From NCBI GenBank assembly GCA_020072965.1, contig JAIQFY010000010.1, positions 1 to 35,998 on the forward strand: a stretch of 35,998 bases of DNA, read 5' to 3'. The position numbers and the translations under genes were made by a program. Of this stretch, positions 32,829 to 35,998 are shown one piece after another (position 1 is the stretch's first letter; every line of letters begins with the position of its first letter). The stretch is from Terriglobia bacterium. Lineage in GTDB: Bacteria; Acidobacteriota; Terriglobia; JAIQFV01. A model generated the notes under the pieces. The model searched no databases and had not been told where the DNA came from. It saw only the letters and a list, made by a program, of their open reading frames with translations.

Positions 32829-35800
32829 TCAGCGCTGGGTCATGGACGGAGCCTCTTCCACCGGCAACGATTCCTCTCCGGTGACGGATTCCATCACGGG
32901 GTGTGGCCGCACATGGAACAATCTCCCCACCCATGATCGAAATTCTTCAAGATAGAGGAAGTAGACCGGCGTGATGTAGAGGGTCAGGAGCTGAGACACC
33001 ACGAGTCCGCCCACCACGGCAAGGCCCAATGGCCGGCGTGATTCCGCTCCCGCGCCCACTCCCAAGGCAATCGGCAGCGTGCCCATCAAAGCCGCCATCG
33101 TGGTCATCATGATGGGGCGGAACCGGATCAGGCATCCCTCGTAAATTGCTGCGAAGGGGTCCTTTCCTTCTTTCCTTTGTGCCTCCAGAGCAAAATCAAT
33201 CATCATGATGGCGTTCTTCTTGACAATGCCGACCAGCATGATGATTCCCACAAAGGCATAAATACTCAGGTCCACCTTGAAGATTATCAGGGTCAGCAAG
33301 GCTCCAAATCCTGCGGAAGGGAGTCCGGAAAGAATCGTCAAGGGATGGATAAAACTCTCATATAGAATTCCCAGCACAATGTAAATCACGAGAATGGACA
33401 TGATCAACAGAAGACCCAGGCCTTTGAACGAGGCCTCAAAGGCCTGCGCGGTCCCCTGAAAGCTCGTGCTGATGGTGGCGGGCAGGGTTTCTCGGGAGAC
33501 CCGGTTGACATCAGTAACGGCATCTCCCAGCGAGACCCCCGGCTTGAGGTTGAACGAAAGCGTAACGGCGGGGAGCTGCCCGAGGTGATTGACTGTCAGG
33601 GGACCCAGATCCTTTGTCAAATCGGCGACGGCATTCAACGGAACCAGTTGTCCGCCGGAAGACCGCACATAGAGCAATGAGAGGGCCCCAGGATTTCTCT
33701 GGTACTGCGGCTCCAGTTCCATGATGACCTGGTACTCATTATTCGGAGCAAAGATCGTGGAAATCTGGCGGGAACCGTAGGCAGTATAGAGGGCATCCTC
33801 GATCTGTTGGGCCGTAACCCCGAGAGCTGACGCCTTGTCCCGGTTAATCACGACATTCAGCTGAGGGTTTTTGATCTGCAGGTCGCTGGCAATGTCCTGG
33901 AGACCCGGCAGTCTGCGCAACTCCGTCTCCAGCCGCGTGGCGCCCTGATAGAGCACCTCAGTATCCGGGCTTTGAAGGGTAAACTGGTACTGGCTCTTGG
34001 TAAGCTGCCCTCCGATCCGGATGGGAGGGAGATTCTGCAAGTACGCGCGCATCCCGGGCACAACGGCCAGCTTCGGGCGCAATTCTTCGATCACCTCATC
34101 GGCGCTGAGCTTTCGATCCTTGCGTGGTTTCAGGCGCATGAAGAGCCGACCCGTGTTGCCGGCGGTGTTGGGGCCTCCGGCTCCGACGCTCGACATAAAT
34201 GAATCCACATTGGGATCCTGGGCCACAATGGCGGCCACGATCTTCTGATGCTGCGCCATGTCGTCAAAAGAAATCCCCTGGGCCCCTTCAGTGAATCCAA
34301 AAATCTGGGAGGTGTCTTCACTGGGGAGAAAGCCCTTGGGAACGATGACAAAAAGATATCCCGTCGCAACGAGCAGGACGAGGGACACCACCAGGGTGAC
34401 CAACCGGTATCTTAAGACTTTCTTGAGGCTCCAATTATAGACTTCACGCATGCCGTCGAACACCCGCTCCGACGCCATGTAAATCCGGTTGTGTCTTTCT
34501 TCGCGGGGAGGCCGGAGGAAACGGCTGCACAACATCGGGGTCAGGCTGAGGGAAACAAAACCCGAGACCAGAATGGCCGCAATGATTGTCACCGCGAATT
34601 CATGGAGGAGCCGCCCGACGATGCCGCCCATGAAGAACACCGGGATGAACACAGCGGCGAGGGACAACGTCATGGACACAATCGTAAATCCGATCTCTTT
34701 GGCGCCGCTCACCGCCGCCTCACGGGCGCTTTCCCCCATCTCCATGTGCCGTACAATGTTTTCTAGCATGACGATGGCATCATCCACCACAAACCCGACC
34801 GAGAGGGTCAACGCCATCATGGAGAGATTGTCGAGACTGTAATCCAGAAGATACATCACCGAGAAAGTCCCGATGATCGACATCGGGAGCGCCAAGCTGG
34901 GGATGATCGTCGCCGAAACGTTACGCAGGAATAGAAAGATGACCAGGACCACCAGGAAGACGGTGAGCTTCAAAGTGAATTTCACGTCATTGACCGAATC
35001 GCGGATGGAAAGAGACCGGTCGTAAAGAACGCCCAAGTCCACAGAAGCTGGCATCAGCTCACGGAAGCTGGGCATGAGGCTCTTGATGGAATCCACGACC
35101 TCGACCGTGTTGGTCCCCGGCTGACGCTGGATGGCCAGCACCACGGCCCGGGTGTTGTTGAACCAGCTGGCCACCTTGTCGTTTTCCACACTGTCGATCA
35201 CTCGGCCGAGTTCATCCAGACGGACGGGCGATCCATTGCGGAAGGCGACAATGATGGGCCGATAGGCGGCCGCATCCGTGAGTTGGCCATTCGCCTGAAC
35301 CACGAAGGCCTGATGAGTCCCCCACAGGGTTCCCGTGGGCAGATTCACGTTGGCCTTCTGCACGCTGCTGGAGACCTCGTCGATCCCGATTCGACGGGTG
35401 GCCAGGGCCTGCGGATCCACTTGAACGCGAACCGCATACTTCTGCGAGCCAAACACCTGCACTTGCGCGACCCCGCTGATCATCGAGATCCGCTGGGCGA
35501 TGAAAGTCTCGGCATACTCATCCACTGTGGAGAGGGGCAGGGTGGGTGAACTGAGCGCCAGGTAAATAATGGGCTGGTCTGCCGGGTTCACCTTCTGATA
35601 GATCGGCGGTGTCGGCATATCCGGCGGGAGCTGCCGGGAGGCCTTCGTAATCATGGACTGCACGTCCTGCGCCGCGGCGTCAAGGCTTCGACTTAGATTG
35701 AACTGCAGGGTAATTGAAGTCAGTCCCTGGGCATTGGTCGAAGACATCGAATCCAATCCCGCGATCGTGGAGAACTGACGTTCGAGCGGCGTTGCCACCG

Positions 35801-35984
35801 CCGAGGCCATGGTCTCAGGACTGGCGCCCGGCAGACTCGCAGTCACTTGAATGGTTGGAAAATCCACATTGGGGAGATCGCTCACCGGCAACAATCGATA
35901 CCCGATGAATCCAAACAACAAAATCGCCAGCATGACCAGGGTGGTCATGACCGGCCGATGAATGAAGATTCCAGCAATACTCAT
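32829..35984 (-). CDS. RND multidrug efflux permease, MdtB/MdtC-like (HAE1 family)
   Basis: The 1051-aa protein is full length for an inner-membrane RND proton/drug antiporter. The first helix follows IFIHRPVMTTLVMLAILL. The proton-relay Asp pair lies in TM4 (VGFVVDDAIVMLENI, Asp 401-402), and LPGASPETMASAVATPLE is the classic N-terminal porter motif. The duplicated half ends with YITPVYFLYLEEF. It resembles MdtB/MdtC more than AcrB. A GAGGT lies 9 nt before the ATG near the window edge. The membrane-fusion protein or a sister permease is probably upstream, outside the window; no outer-membrane factor follows downstream. Confidence 0.95.
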   Translation of the reverse strand: MSIAGIFIHRPVMTTLVMLAILLFGFIGYRLLPVSDLPNVDFPTIQVTASLPGASPETMASAVATPLERQFSTIAGLDSMSSTNAQGLTSITLQFNLSRSLDAAAQDVQSMITKASRQLPPDMPTPPIYQKVNPADQPIIYLALSSPTLPLSTVDEYAETFIAQRISMISGVAQVQVFGSQKYAVRVQVDPQALATRRIGIDEVSSSVQKANVNLPTGTLWGTHQAFVVQANGQLTDAAAYRPIIVAFRNGSPVRLDELGRVIDSVENDKVASWFNNTRAVVLAIQRQPGTNTVEVVDSIKSLMPSFRELMPASVDLGVLYDRSLSIRDSVNDVKFTLKLTVFLVVLVIFLFLRNVSATIIPSLALPMSIIGTFSVMYLLDYSLDNLSMMALTLSVGFVVDDAIVMLENIVRHMEMGESAREAAVSGAKEIGFTIVSMTLSLAAVFIPVFFMGGIVGRLLHEFAVTIIAAILVSGFVSLSLTPMLCSRFLRPPREERHNRIYMASERVFDGMREVYNWSLKKVLRYRLVTLVVSLVLLVATGYLFVIVPKGFLPSEDTSQIFGFTEGAQGISFDDMAQHQKIVAAIVAQDPNVDSFMSSVGAGGPNTAGNTGRLFMRLKPRKDRKLSADEVIEELRPKLAVVPGMRAYLQNLPPIRIGGQLTKSQYQFTLQSPDTEVLYQGATRLETELRRLPGLQDIASDLQIKNPQLNVVINRDKASALGVTAQQIEDALYTAYGSRQISTIFAPNNEYQVIMELEPQYQRNPGALSLLYVRSSGGQLVPLNAVADLTKDLGPLTVNHLGQLPAVTLSFNLKPGVSLGDAVTDVNRVSRETLPATISTSFQGTAQAFEASFKGLGLLLIMSILVIYIVLGILYESFIHPLTILSGLPSAGFGALLTLIIFKVDLSIYAFVGIIMLVGIVKKNAIMMIDFALEAQRKEGKDPFAAIYEGCLIRFRPIMMTTMAALMGTLPIALGVGAGAESRRPLGLAVVGGLVVSQLLTLYITPVYFLYLEEFRSWVGRLFHVRPHPVMESVTGEESLPVEEAPSMTQR

Positions 35985-35998
35985 GAGCTCTTGACCTC

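Noticed and set aside
1-35998. tRNA, rRNA, CRISPR arrays, IS transposases
   Set aside because: None seen: no tRNA T-arm with matching acceptor stem, no evenly spaced repeats, and no DDE, HUH or tyrosine recombinase motifs in any frame.

Overview
The window is GC-rich bacterial chromosome. It has no phage genes, transposases, rRNA, tRNA or CRISPR that I can recognise. The mix of genes suggests an uncultured acidobacterium-like organism: secreted FG-GAP proteins, BlaI/M56 regulators carrying TonB_C domains, DksA-finger PP2C phosphatases, PD40 propeller proteins and many 4-Cys small proteins. That assignment is inference; no marker gene in the window proves it. A glycyl-radical enzyme with its activase points to anaerobic metabolism, while aconitase and an RND pump are ordinary housekeeping and export functions.

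Layout. 1-2270 (-) is an open-ended secreted FG-GAP/VCBS protein. It is followed by about 1 kb without genes that ends in two perfect hairpins. 3350-5455 (+) is an ECF sigma factor fused to a long leucine-rich-repeat domain, then a DinB-like protein. 6334-7234 (-) holds three small genes: an FmdB zinc ribbon, a Cys-rich mini-protein and a degenerate receiver-like protein. 7235-8263 has no gene but contains a palindrome-rich element. 8264-11216 (+) encodes a secreted HExxH protein and a secreted protein sharing a module with the first gene. After two more palindromes, a 2OG-Fe(II) oxygenase (-) is divergent from an SDR plus HExxE protein pair (+). Small conserved hypotheticals follow up to 16857.

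17719-21736 (+) is a compact three-gene operon: glycyl-radical enzyme, a small SCP2-like protein, and a radical-SAM activase. 21898-24230 (-) is a BlaI repressor/M56 sensor-protease pair with a clear palindromic operator. 24.3-26.15 kb (+) is an accessory patch: a truncated higB with higA, a complete hicBA pair, and an orphan gene framed by two 49-nt hairpin-forming direct repeats. 26209-27142 (-) is an ECF sigma factor overlapping a two-TM protein, divergent from a lipid- or membrane-anchored PD40 propeller. 28560-35984 (-) carries aconitase, a DksA-finger/PP2C phosphatase and an MdtB/C-like RND permease.

The best candidates for something undescribed are the sigma-LRR fusion, the glycyl-radical operon with its unassigned substrate and extra small subunit, and the hairpin-repeat-bounded cassette next to the toxin-antitoxin genes.
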